Below, piece by piece: positions 23,838-32,224 of a stretch of DNA of 64,000 bases; positions within the stretch are counted from its first letter, which is position 1; each line of letters begins with the position of its first letter. The position numbers and the translations under genes are program-made. Below the pieces are notes generated by a model, which saw only the letters and a program-made list of their open reading frames with translations, did no database searches and was not told the DNA's origin. Origin of the DNA: Mesorhizobium sp. CU3 (GTDB lineage Bacteria > Pseudomonadota > Alphaproteobacteria > Rhizobiales > Rhizobiaceae); the NCBI RefSeq assembly GCF_006442965.1, contig NZ_VFWX01000025.1:32990-96989 (forward strand), read 5' to 3'.

Positions 23838-23880
23838 AGTGGCCCACGACCCCTGTCTTGTCCACTCGGACCTATTACCG
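23838..23880 (-). promoter_or_regulatory. Upstream element shared with paralogue A (copy B)
   Basis: The block from GTGGCCCACGACCC to TCGGACC corresponds to 22911-22955 with seven mismatches in 35 bases. It lies about 96 bp before the start codon of paralogue B. Confidence 0.55.
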
Positions 23881-24017
23881 CAATCTGATCAGACCTAAGT
23901 CCTACCTCAACCACTGGATGTAGTCTGACATTTTCGCCACAGAGCGGTTTTGTTCAAGTTCGGCAAGCCTTTAGGTGAGCGACGCGTCCCCGTAGACGCG
24001 CCGGGCCGACAGAGCGT

Positions 24018-24917
24018 TCAGGCAGGCGACGGCACCGCCCGCCGCGCCGTGACGGCGGCGCCGAAAGCAGCGGCGATGACCGCAGCGATGCCGACGGCTT
24101 GCAGCATGGTGAGCTTCTCATGCAGGAAGAGAAAGCCAGTCAGCGCCGCGCCGGCCGGCTCCAGGCACACGATCATGCCGTAGACCTTGGCCGGCATCCG
24201 GGCCAGCACCATCATCTCCAGCCAGAAGGGCAGCGCGCTGGAGAACAGGCCGACGACCACCGCGGCCGCCATGATATGCGGATCGGTAAGATGGGGCGCC
24301 GCCGCCGAAAAGCCGAAGGGCAGCGCGACCAGCGCGGCGATCGCCATGCCATAGGCCGAGGTGCGCGCGCCGAGCTCGGCGCCGGCCTTCTGGGCAAAGA
24401 TGATGTAAAGCCCCCAGCAGGCCCCGGCGGCCAGCGCCAAAAGCACGCCGAACGGATCGAGGCCGAGGCTGACATCGGCAAAGGGAGAGAGCAATACGAT
24501 GCCGGCGACCGCGAAAGCCACCCAGACCAGATCGAGCCGGCGGCGCGAGCCCAACATGGCGACGAACAGCGGGCCGGTGAATTCGAGCGCCACGCAGATG
24601 CCGAGCGGAATGCGCTCGAGCGCGGCGTAGAACAGAAGGTTCATCACCGAGACGGTGACGCCATAGGCGACAAGCCACGGCAAGGTTCTGCGCGACGGCA
24701 GCACTTTCCAGGGCCTCAGCACCGCCGCCAGCATCAGCGCGCCGATCAAGAGCCTGAGCATGGTGGTGCCTTGCGAGCCCAGCACCGGAAACAACCCTTT
24801 GGCGAAGGCAGCCCCTACCTGCACCGACAGGATGGCGCCGAGCAGCCCGAGCACCGGGAGCGCGCCCATGTGAGCATCCGGCTTGGCGGTTTGCGTCGTG
24901 GACAATCCTGGCTCCAT
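24018..24917 (-). CDS. EamA/RhtA-type exporter
   Basis: A protein of 299 residues with ten hydrophobic helices in two EamA halves. The segments GTTMLRLLIGALMLAAVLRP and IPLGICVALEFTGPLFVAML resemble RhtA-like threonine/homoserine exporters. The exact substrate is not deducible. Monocistronic; flanked downstream by the Gly/Asn-rich gene region and upstream by hairpin repeats. An alternative start at Met17 would remove a polar leader. Confidence 0.88.
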   Translation of the reverse strand: MEPGLSTTQTAKPDAHMGALPVLGLLGAILSVQVGAAFAKGLFPVLGSQGTTMLRLLIGALMLAAVLRPWKVLPSRRTLPWLVAYGVTVSVMNLLFYAALERIPLGICVALEFTGPLFVAMLGSRRRLDLVWVAFAVAGIVLLSPFADVSLGLDPFGVLLALAAGACWGLYIIFAQKAGAELGARTSAYGMAIAALVALPFGFSAAAPHLTDPHIMAAAVVVGLFSSALPFWLEMMVLARMPAKVYGMIVCLEPAGAALTGFLFLHEKLTMLQAVGIAAVIAAAFGAAVTARRAVPSPA

Positions 24918-25063
24918 CCCTACGCGGATGCAGATAGGGCGCCGCGCTCACGCTGTCGTGAGGCAGCTGCGGGTGGAGGGCTGGGACAAGGGGGAGCAGC
25001 GGCGCATTGGCCTCATCATTCTAGGGCGGAGCAAGGAGCGAAGCGACGCGCGCAGACCCTAGA

Positions 25064-25237
25064 ATCCATTCCGTGACGCTAAGGCGTTGCAACGGTTACA
25101 GAATTCTGCACGGCCGAACTCCATGGCAAAGGTCACGGAATGGATCCTCGGGTCAAGCCCGAGGATGACGAAGCGTCTGGGATGCAGGCCCCTCCCCGAT
25201 CCGCTTTGCGGATCGGCCCTCCCCACAAGAGGGAGGG
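25064..25237. repeat. Cluster of REP-like intergenic hairpins
   Basis: Four palindromic parts fill the gap before minE. ATCCATTCCGTGAC (25064-25077) is complementary to GTCACGGAATGGAT (25132-25145). ATCCTCGGG-N5-CCCGAGGAT lies at 25144-25166, GATCCGC-TTT-GCGGATC at 25198-25214, and CCCTCCC paired with GGGAGGG at 25217-25237. These look like mosaic dispersed repeats typical of rhizobial spacers. Confidence 0.7.
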
Positions 25238-25242
25238 TAAAC

Positions 25243-25515
25243 TCACCCAGCCATGGCGAGCGGCGCGGCGCTCTTGTTGGGGATCTGGATATCGATCTCC
25301 AGCGTCGACATGGTGGCGCCGCGGTCCATCGAGACCTGAAGATAATCCTGGTCGATCTGCACGTGCTTGGCGATGACCGCCATGATCTCCTCGCGCAGGA
25401 TGGAGACGAGATCGGGCTGGCCGCGGCTCTGGCGCTCATAAGCGAGCAGCAGCTGCAGCCGCTCGCGCGCCACCGGCGCGCTGGTGCGCCGTTTGAAGAG
25501 GTCGAGGATGCTCAT
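25243..25515 (-). CDS. minE: Cell division topological specificity factor MinE
   Basis: A protein of 90 residues, the usual MinE length. The N-terminal membrane/MinD-contact region (MSILDLFKRR, then ARERLQLLLAYERQSRGQPD) and the C-terminal dimer domain (VQIDQDYLQVSMDR) are complete. It stimulates MinD ATPase and drives the Min oscillation that keeps FtsZ at midcell. Its start overlaps the minD stop by 4 bp. Confidence 0.97.
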   Translation of the reverse strand: MSILDLFKRRTSAPVARERLQLLLAYERQSRGQPDLVSILREEIMAVIAKHVQIDQDYLQVSMDRGATMSTLEIDIQIPNKSAAPLAMAG

Positions 25516-26327
25516 GCGGCCCTCCTTCCGAGAAGCCGGTCGAGAAAGCCCTTGCGTTCGAAGGGGACGACCACCGGCAGGTCCTCGCCTTCAAGGCGTC
25601 TTGCCGCTTCAAGATAGGCCTTGGCGGCACCGTTAAGCGGTTCGGAGAGCGTGACGGGCGAGCCGAGATTCGAGGCCCTCAGCACATCCTGGCTTTCCGG
25701 GATGATGCCGAGCAGCGGCGTCGACAGTATCTCCAGCACGTCGTCGATGGAGAGCATCTCGCCGCGCGAAGCGCGCGCTGCGTCATAACGCGTGACCAGC
25801 ACGTGTTTTTGGACCAACTCGCCCTGCTCGGCCTTCATGGTGCGGGCGTCGAGCAGGCCGATGATGCGGTCGGAGTCGCGCACCGACGACACTTCCGGGT
25901 TGGTGACGATGACCGCTTCGTCGGCGAAGCGCATGGCGAGCTGGGCGCCGCGCTCGATGCCGGCCGGGCTGTCGCAGAAGACATAGTCGAACACCGAGCG
26001 CAGCCTGGCGATGACTTCGGCCACACCCTCCTCGGTCAGCGCGTCCTTGTCGCGCGTCTGCGAGGCAGGCAAGAGATAGAGCGTCTCCAGCCGCTTGTCG
26101 CGGATCAGCGCCTGCGAGAGCTTCGCCGAACCCTGGATGACGTTGACGAGGTCGAACACCACGCGGCGCTCGGCGCCCATGATGAGGTCGAGGTTCCTCA
26201 GACCGACGTCGAAATCGACCAGCGCTACCTTCTTGCCGGTCTTGGCCACGGCGGCGCCTAGCGCGGCCGTCGAGGTCGTCTTGCCGACGCCTCCCTTGCC
26301 CGAAGTGACCACGACTACCTTGCCCAT
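25512..26327 (-). CDS. minD: Septum site-determining ATPase MinD
   Basis: A protein of 271 residues. The deviant Walker A motif KGGVGKT is at 11-17, with FDYVFCDSPAGIERGAQLAM as switch region. A C-terminal amphipathic membrane-targeting helix is present (FERKGFLDRLLGRR). It binds the membrane as an ATP dimer and recruits MinC. GGAGG lies before the ATG at 26327; an upstream frame extension to 26369 is not MinD-like. Confidence 0.97.
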   Translation of the reverse strand: MGKVVVVTSGKGGVGKTTSTAALGAAVAKTGKKVALVDFDVGLRNLDLIMGAERRVVFDLVNVIQGSAKLSQALIRDKRLETLYLLPASQTRDKDALTEEGVAEVIARLRSVFDYVFCDSPAGIERGAQLAMRFADEAVIVTNPEVSSVRDSDRIIGLLDARTMKAEQGELVQKHVLVTRYDAARASRGEMLSIDDVLEILSTPLLGIIPESQDVLRASNLGSPVTLSEPLNGAAKAYLEAARRLEGEDLPVVVPFERKGFLDRLLGRRAA

Positions 26328-26434
26328 TATCCAGCCTCCATTGGCGATTCTTATCTTGGGTCCGGCCATCTGGGTTACGGCCGACTCTTAACTAGTTTTG
26401 CACGCGAAACCGGTCCGAAGCTTGCGCCGCCGGA

Positions 26435-27361
26435 TCAGCCCAGCGGCACCACGCACAGCGCATCATTGTCGAGGAATGCCTGCACCGCCTTGCCGCGCGA
26501 CACGCCCTCCATCTCTTCGGCCGTCGTGTACCAGCCGTCGACGGCGAGCAGCTCGGCCTCGTTCTTGCGGCAGAAGATGCGCGCCGAAATATTGCCTTCC
26601 GAGCCGGCGATGGCGCGGCCGCGCAGCGTGCCATAGACATGGATCGAGCCGCCGGCGACGATCTCGGAGCCGGACGCGACCGAGCCGAGCACGATGACGT
26701 CGCCATGCGGATGGAACACCGACTGTCCGGAGCGGATCGGCGCCTTGATCATCAGCGTGCCGGCGGCGGGCGATATTTCCCCGGCGCCCTGCCCCGCATT
26801 CGCCGACTTGGATTTGGTAGATTCGGTCTGCGCCGGCTCGATCCGGACCGCTTCGAGCCTTGCCAGTTCCGGGTCGATCGGCTCATCGCCGGACATATCG
26901 GCCTCTAGCGCTTCGGCCGGCGCTTCGTGGACGACAACCTCAGCCTTGACCACCTCTGCGGCCACTTGGGCCCGCTCCCCGGCGGCGGCTTCCAGTTCCT
27001 CGGCGCGCGCCTTGCGTCCGGCACGGCCCAGCAACCCTTCGGCGGTCGCCTCCTTGGCACCCGACAGCAGCGGCGGCAGGTCCGGCCCGAGCTCCGCGCC
27101 TTCGAGCTCGATGGCATAGACGCGAATACCGCGCGACCAAAGCACGCCGACCAGTGCGCCGATCTCCTCCGGTCCCGGTTGCAGGAGGTTCAGATCCAGC
27201 ACCACCGGGCGCCCGGCAAAATAGCCCGGCGAGTTGCCGATCCAGCGATCCAGCCCCTCCAGCCAGTCGGCGATGGGGGCCTCCGGCGTCAGCGTGAAAG
27301 CGACGAAAGAGCGGGCGCGAAAGCGGATGGATTTGTTGTGCAAAGGGGCGGCGAAGGTCAC
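26435..27361 (-). CDS. minC: Septum formation inhibitor MinC, with long linker
   Basis: A protein of 308 residues, longer than the roughly 230-260 common in other bacteria. The N-terminal FtsZ-interacting domain covers about 1-105. The C-terminal beta-helix, at about 200-308, binds MinD (RSGQSVFHPHGDVIVLGSVA, GGSIHVYGTLRGRAIAG). Between them is an Ala/Glu-rich linker of about 90 residues. First gene of minC-minD-minE. A CtrA-type site lies about 50-60 bp upstream. Confidence 0.96.
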   Translation of the reverse strand: MTFAAPLHNKSIRFRARSFVAFTLTPEAPIADWLEGLDRWIGNSPGYFAGRPVVLDLNLLQPGPEEIGALVGVLWSRGIRVYAIELEGAELGPDLPPLLSGAKEATAEGLLGRAGRKARAEELEAAAGERAQVAAEVVKAEVVVHEAPAEALEADMSGDEPIDPELARLEAVRIEPAQTESTKSKSANAGQGAGEISPAAGTLMIKAPIRSGQSVFHPHGDVIVLGSVASGSEIVAGGSIHVYGTLRGRAIAGSEGNISARIFCRKNEAELLAVDGWYTTAEEMEGVSRGKAVQAFLDNDALCVVPLG

Positions 27362-27408
27362 GTCGAAGCGAATCCTTACTCAATGGTTAAAGGGTGGAGT
27401 CGCAATGG

Positions 27409-27423
27409 TTAACAAAAGGTTAA
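27409..27423. promoter_or_regulatory. CtrA-type binding site upstream of minC
   Basis: TTAA (27409-27412), a 7-base spacer, and TTAA (27420-27423) match the full CtrA consensus TTAA-N7-TTAA. Further TTAA half sites lie at 27387 and near 27441. The site is 48 bp upstream of the minC start codon, so it overlaps the probable promoter. Confidence 0.6.
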
Positions 27424-27619
27424 TTTTGAGGTTTTGGGCCGTTAAGAGATGACGCGGCTAAGTTCTGTGGCGGCGCGGTCACAGGGGGCCGGCGGGCGTT
27501 GCGATCCCGACCGAGAACGATCCCGGACGGCCTAAGCATGTGAAATTGCTAATATACCGGGACGGTCAACACCGGCACCCTGCGGCATGGTTAATTCCTC
27601 CAGCGCAAGGAGACGGAGC

Positions 27620-28087
27620 ATGCGTATCGATCAGGCAGGTGGCAACAGCAGCAAGCGGGCGGTCATTCGGTGGACAAGCAAGGCAGGCGCGGCAATCGGC
27701 GCACTGCTGCTGCTCGGCGGCTGCATGAGCATGGGGGCCAGAGACCAAACGAGCAGCATCGCATACCGGGCGAGCAGCGTGGACCAGTGGCTGGCGACGG
27801 CCGACGCCGACGTGGTCGTCAACCAGATGGCGGCGAAAGGCATGATCCCGGCAACCATCGACTGCCGCTTCGCCGACACCACCCCCGGACAGGTGGCCTA
27901 TGTCTCGAAATTCACCTGGAAACGCGCCCCGGCAAACGCGCGCTACCACTGGGAGGTCGGCGATCCCACCTATCTCGCGAGCAAGGAAGTGCGGGCGAAC
28001 CGGGTGGGGTTGAAGCGGGTTGCCGCGAAGGTCGTGCGGGATCCGGCGAGCGGGCAGACGGTGGGGTGCTCGGTTTGGGTGGGTTGA
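27620..28087 (+). CDS. Small lipoprotein of unknown function
   Basis: A protein of 155 residues with a basic N-terminus, a hydrophobic helix and a lipobox (LGGC, Cys35). The mature part contains RASSVDQWLATADADVVVNQ and ends KVVRDPASGQTVGCSVWVG, with two further cysteines that could form a disulfide. AAGGAGACGGAG precedes the ATG. Divergent from minC. No family recognised. Confidence 0.75.
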   Translation: MRIDQAGGNSSKRAVIRWTSKAGAAIGALLLLGGCMSMGARDQTSSIAYRASSVDQWLATADADVVVNQMAAKGMIPATIDCRFADTTPGQVAYVSKFTWKRAPANARYHWEVGDPTYLASKEVRANRVGLKRVAAKVVRDPASGQTVGCSVWVG

Positions 28088-28210
28088 GGGTGGTGTGGAC
28101 AGCCGTGGGCGGCGCGGTGTTGCCGGGTGCCAATCTCTTTTTCGGCTAAGGCGTGGCTCAAACCCGCCACCGCCTCTATAGATTGGCTCCCTTGTGCCAC
28201 GAGCCATCCC

Positions 28211-29593
28211 ATGCCCCTCCTCCCATCCCTCCGCACCCTCCTCCCCAACACCCCCATCTGGGACGCCGGCGAGCTCGCCTCGCGCGATCCCGGCTTCGAT
28301 GCCCGCAATTTCGGCGCCTCGGCGCTGGTGCGCCCCGCCGACACCGCGAGCGTCTCGACGCTGGTGACGTTCTGCGCGGAGCGCGGCATCGCGCTTGTCC
28401 CTCAGGGTGGGCGCACGGGGCTGGCGGGCGGGGCGGCGACTTCCCCCGGGCAGATCATTTGCGACCTCGGCGGGCTCGCCAAGATCGAGGAGATCGATCC
28501 GTTCGCGCGGGTGGCGATCGTCCAGGCCGGCGTGACGCTGGGCGCGCTGCAGGAGGCTTGCGCCCTGCATGGGCTCGACCCGGGCATCGACCTTGCGGCG
28601 CGCGGCAGCGCCACCATCGGCGGCATGGTTTCCACCAATGCCGGCGGCATCATGGCGTTTCGCAACGGCACGATGCGCCAGCGCGTGCTCGGCCTTGAAG
28701 CCGTGCTGCCGGACGGGCGCGTCTTTTCCGACCTCACCCGGGTGCTGAAGACCAGCGCCGGCTATGATCTGAAGCACCTGTTCATCGGCGCGGAAGGCAC
28801 GCTCGGCATCGTCACCCGCCTGGCGCTCAGGCTCGATCCGGTGGCCGGGGCCAGCGCCACCGCGCTGGTCGGCGTGCCGGATGCGGCAAGCGCCCAGCGC
28901 ATCGTGCGGCATTTCCTCGGCCAGACCTCCACGCGGCTTGCCGCCGCCGAGATCCTGTGGCGCAATTTCGCTTCGCTGATGCAGCGCGGGCTTGGCTACG
29001 CGCCCGGGCAATTGCCGCTCGACGCGCCCTGCCTTTTGCTGCTCGGCCTCGGCGCTGACACGATGGAAGCGGCGCGGGCAGCGCTCGAAGATGGGCTGGC
29101 GGCGATCTGGGAAGAGGCCGGCGTCATCGACGGGCTGGTCGCGAGTTCGGAGGCTCAAGCCGCCGCGCTTTGGCGGTTGCGCGAGGAGACCGAGCAGATC
29201 GAGCGCGCGCATCCCATGGCGCCCTCGTTTGATGTCTCGGTGCCCGGCGGCGGGCTGGACGCCTATGTGGCGCGCATCGAGGCCGGGCTGAAGACACTCG
29301 ACGCCACCTATGCGCCTTATGTCTACGGCCATCTCGCCGACGGCAATCTGCACATCTCGATCAATTGCGCCGGGCCGGTGCCACACGATCGGCACGAAGC
29401 CATCGAGGACGTGCTTTACGACGGGCTGCGTGAAGCCGGCGGCTCATTCTCGGCCGAGCATGGCGTCGGGCTCGAAAAGCGCGAGGCGTATGAGCGGCAT
29501 GCCGATCCAGTGAAACGGGATTTGGCGCGGATGATCAAGGGGTTGATCGATCCGGGTAATGTGATGAATCCGGGGAAGGTGGTGAAGATGTGA
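28211..29593 (+). CDS. FAD-binding 2-hydroxyacid dehydrogenase
   Basis: A protein of 460 residues of the VAO/FAD type 4 family. The FAD-binding half (VPQGGRTGLAGGAATSPGQI, GSATIGGMVSTNAGGIMAFR, AEGTLGIVTRLAL) and the C-terminal cap with metal-site features (YGHLADGNLHISIN, EHGVGLEKREAYERH) are intact. Relatives oxidise D-2-hydroxyglutarate, D-lactate or glycolate. The exact substrate is not fixed. It precedes the globin gene, which is on the other strand. Confidence 0.92.
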   Translation: MPLLPSLRTLLPNTPIWDAGELASRDPGFDARNFGASALVRPADTASVSTLVTFCAERGIALVPQGGRTGLAGGAATSPGQIICDLGGLAKIEEIDPFARVAIVQAGVTLGALQEACALHGLDPGIDLAARGSATIGGMVSTNAGGIMAFRNGTMRQRVLGLEAVLPDGRVFSDLTRVLKTSAGYDLKHLFIGAEGTLGIVTRLALRLDPVAGASATALVGVPDAASAQRIVRHFLGQTSTRLAAAEILWRNFASLMQRGLGYAPGQLPLDAPCLLLLGLGADTMEAARAALEDGLAAIWEEAGVIDGLVASSEAQAAALWRLREETEQIERAHPMAPSFDVSVPGGGLDAYVARIEAGLKTLDATYAPYVYGHLADGNLHISINCAGPVPHDRHEAIEDVLYDGLREAGGSFSAEHGVGLEKREAYERHADPVKRDLARMIKGLIDPGNVMNPGKVVKM

Positions 29594-29628
29594 GGCGGCG
29601 CTTTCGATGCCGAGGAACTGCGCTGGGT

Positions 29629-30054
29629 TCAGGCCGCCAGTTGCACGTCCCGCGCCGCGGCGATCATCACGCCAGCGAGCAGGCCATAGGCTGCGGCCCA
29701 GGCCTCCCGCACATCCGGCGTAAAAGCCTCGCCGAGGCCCGCCTCGAGCGTTTCGATCAAGGCCTGGCCGACGATGGCGTAGTGATGTTCCTCGACGCCA
29801 TAGCCGACATGGCGCCGGGCGAGATCCTGGACGGTTGGCAGGATGGTTTCGGCGCGTGACAGCCCGTGCACGACGAAGCCCAGCGCCGCCATCAGCTTGG
29901 CGCCCTGCTTCTTCATGTCGGTCTCGCGAAACAGCGCCCTGAGGCTGCCGTCGATGGCGAACAGTTTTTCGTAGAACAAGGCCGCAGCCGCATCCTTGAT
30001 CGGGACGACCTCGCGAAAACTATTCTGCACAAGCTCGATCTGGTCGGGTGTCAT
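29629..30054 (-). CDS. Single-domain bacterial haemoglobin
   Basis: A globin of 141 residues without a reductase domain. Distal-side residues fall in the segment DMKKQGAKLMAALGFVVHGL, and proximal His82 (ARRHVGYGVEEHHY) with the following GQALIETL helix matches Vitreoscilla-type haemoglobins and flavohaemoglobin globin domains. It probably binds oxygen or nitric oxide. Convergent with the FAD dehydrogenase gene. Confidence 0.92.
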   Translation of the reverse strand: MTPDQIELVQNSFREVVPIKDAAAALFYEKLFAIDGSLRALFRETDMKKQGAKLMAALGFVVHGLSRAETILPTVQDLARRHVGYGVEEHHYAIVGQALIETLEAGLGEAFTPDVREAWAAAYGLLAGVMIAAARDVQLAA

Positions 30055-30237
30055 CGACGCGCTCCTGGATTTGGATCTGCACGACCATCCGACCTGAGCG
30101 TTTCGCGGGCATGGCGGTTGTAGGCAAGGTGTGTTTCAGGCTGGTCTCGGTTGGGTATCAGGTTGTGGAAGGGCGACGACAACCGCATATGCATGGCGCG
30201 AAGGAAGAAGACGCTGCTACAGCCTGGTTCCAGTTCC

Positions 30238-30819
30238 TCACGAAATGGAGGAACCGCCCGCCATCAACCTCTTCGCCGCCTCTGCCGCCGCCTTGCAATA
30301 ATTCTGATCGCCATGGATCAGGATCATCACCATGGCGCCTTCGATCAACAGCGCAAGCTCGCGCGCCCGCGCTTTCGGCGCCGGGATGTTGGCTTGCGCG
30401 AGCAGCGCCTCCAACTGCGCTTCCATCAGCGCCTTGTGCTGGCGGGCGATCGTGCGCGCGGGATGGCCGGAGAGGTCGGCCAGCTCGATCGCCAGCCGGG
30501 TGAAGCCGGAGCCGGCCCAACGCGGCTTGGACGACCATTTGACCAGGCCTTCGAACAATTTGTCGACCAGCGCGTCGGCGCCGCCCGACAGGTCGATGCC
30601 GTAGCTCTGGAAGTCGGCGAAGGTGCGCTCGTGCTGCGAGGCAAGCACCGCGGTCAAAAGCGCGTCCTTGCTGTCGAAGTGGTAATAGAGCGTGCGCTTG
30701 GTGACGCCGGCGGCGTCCGCGATCTCCTCCATGCCGACGCGAAAGAAGCCGCGGCGGCGGAACAGCTTGTACGCCGCCTGCAAGATCACGGGCCTGGTCG
30801 CGTCGGATGCTCTGGGCAT
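30238..30819 (-). CDS. TetR-family regulator
   Basis: A protein of 193 residues. The N-terminal HTH is canonical (ILQAAYKLFRRRGFFRVGME, IADAAGVTKRTLYYHFDSKD). The ligand domain is of the size usual for this family. It is divergent from the alpha-hydroxyacid oxidase gene about 100 bp away, which is its most likely target. The ligand is unknown. Confidence 0.92.
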   Translation of the reverse strand: MPRASDATRPVILQAAYKLFRRRGFFRVGMEEIADAAGVTKRTLYYHFDSKDALLTAVLASQHERTFADFQSYGIDLSGGADALVDKLFEGLVKWSSKPRWAGSGFTRLAIELADLSGHPARTIARQHKALMEAQLEALLAQANIPAPKARARELALLIEGAMVMILIHGDQNYCKAAAEAAKRLMAGGSSIS

Positions 30820-30922
30820 GGGCGCCGCCGGTCGGAAAGTATACTCGCAAGTGAATTTACATCAGCGCAGGCGAGGCATTCAATGACCCCGGCAATCGCC
30901 AATATTCGTAGGGAGGACGACG

Positions 30923-32149
30923 ATGGAACGAGTGGTCCCCACAGCGTTCAGTGTCCCGACAGGCATTGCGACCTTGCCCGACGAAATCAGGGCAGCGCCG
31001 GCGACGCCCAAGCTGATGACCGATATGACCTGCATCGAGGATCTGCGCCAGGCGGCGCGGCGGCGCGTGCCGCGCGTCTTCAACGACTATCTCGAAGCCG
31101 GCTCCTATGCCGAGCAGACGCTGCGCGCCAATCGCGCCGACCTCGAGCGCATTGCGCTGAAGCAGCGCGTGCTGGTCGATGTCTCGCAGCGCGACACGGC
31201 AACCACGATCCTCGGCGAAAAGGTGTCGCTGCCGGTGGCGCTGGCGCCAATCGGCCTCGGCGGCATGCAATGGGCCGATGGCGAGATCCTCGCCTGCCGG
31301 GCCGCCAAGGCCGCCGGCATTCCCTACACGATGAGCACGATGTCGATCTGCTCGATGGAGGACGTGGCTGAAGCCGTCGGCTATCCGTTCTGGTTCCAGC
31401 TCTATGTGATGAAGGACAGAGGGTTCGTGCGCGCGCTCATCGAGCGGGCCATCGCCGCCCGTTGCGGCGCGCTGGTGCTGACCGTCGACCTGCAGGTTCT
31501 GGGGCAACGCCACGCCGATGTCAGGAACGGGCTTTCGGTACCGCCGGCGCTGAAACTCGGCACGATCCTCGACATTGCCAGCCATCCCGGTTGGGCTGCC
31601 AGGATGGCCACGGCAAAGAGCTGGACTTTCGGCAACCTCGCCGGCCATCTCAAAGGTGAAGACAACGTCAAGGCGGTGGCCGAGTGGGTGTCGCACCAGT
31701 TCGACCCGGCGCTCAACTGGAGCGACGTCGACTGGATCAGGAGCCTGTGGCCGGGCAAGCTGATCATAAAGGGCATCCTGAACGTCGACGATGCGCGCAA
31801 CGCCGCCGGGACAGGCGCCGACGCCATCGTGGTCTCCAACCATGGCGGCCGGCAGCTCGACGGCGCGCCCTCGACCATCTCGATGCTGCCCGGGATCGCC
31901 GAGGCGGTCGGCTCCGAAATCGAGGTGCTGTTCGACGGCGGCGTGCGCTCGGGCCAGGATGTGATGCGGGCGCTGGCCTTGGGCGCCCGCGCCTGCCTGG
32001 TCGGACGCGCCTATGTGTACGGGCTCGGCGCCGGTGGCGAAGCCGGCGTGGCGACGGCCATCGAGATCCTGCGCAAGGAACTGTCGGTCACCATGGCGCT
32101 GACGGGGACGAGAAGCATCGCGGAGATCGATGGACGGGTGCTGAATTAG
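30923..32149 (+). CDS. FMN-dependent alpha-hydroxyacid dehydrogenase/oxidase
   Basis: A protein of 408 residues with the family sequence from RRVPRVFNDYLEAGSYAEQT, through PVALAPIGLGGMQW and LTVDLQVLGQRHADVRNG, to the active-site segment VVSNHGGRQLDGAPSTISML, which carries the catalytic histidine. It oxidises L-lactate, glycolate or mandelate-type acids. L-lactate dehydrogenase is the commonest annotation, but the first 30 residues are an unusual extension. Divergent from TetR. Confidence 0.9.
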   Translation: MERVVPTAFSVPTGIATLPDEIRAAPATPKLMTDMTCIEDLRQAARRRVPRVFNDYLEAGSYAEQTLRANRADLERIALKQRVLVDVSQRDTATTILGEKVSLPVALAPIGLGGMQWADGEILACRAAKAAGIPYTMSTMSICSMEDVAEAVGYPFWFQLYVMKDRGFVRALIERAIAARCGALVLTVDLQVLGQRHADVRNGLSVPPALKLGTILDIASHPGWAARMATAKSWTFGNLAGHLKGEDNVKAVAEWVSHQFDPALNWSDVDWIRSLWPGKLIIKGILNVDDARNAAGTGADAIVVSNHGGRQLDGAPSTISMLPGIAEAVGSEIEVLFDGGVRSGQDVMRALALGARACLVGRAYVYGLGAGGEAGVATAIEILRKELSVTMALTGTRSIAEIDGRVLN

Positions 32150-32224
32150 CGTGGCGGCAATGCCTTCTCCCCGTTCACGGCGAGAAAGCTCCCGGAAGGC
32201 GGGACGGCGACTGCGGCGATTGGC

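Noticed and set aside
27566..29395. A 609-codon open frame on the - strand across the lipoprotein and FAD dehydrogenase genes
   Set aside because: Antisense to well-recognised genes; no ribosome site and no domain.
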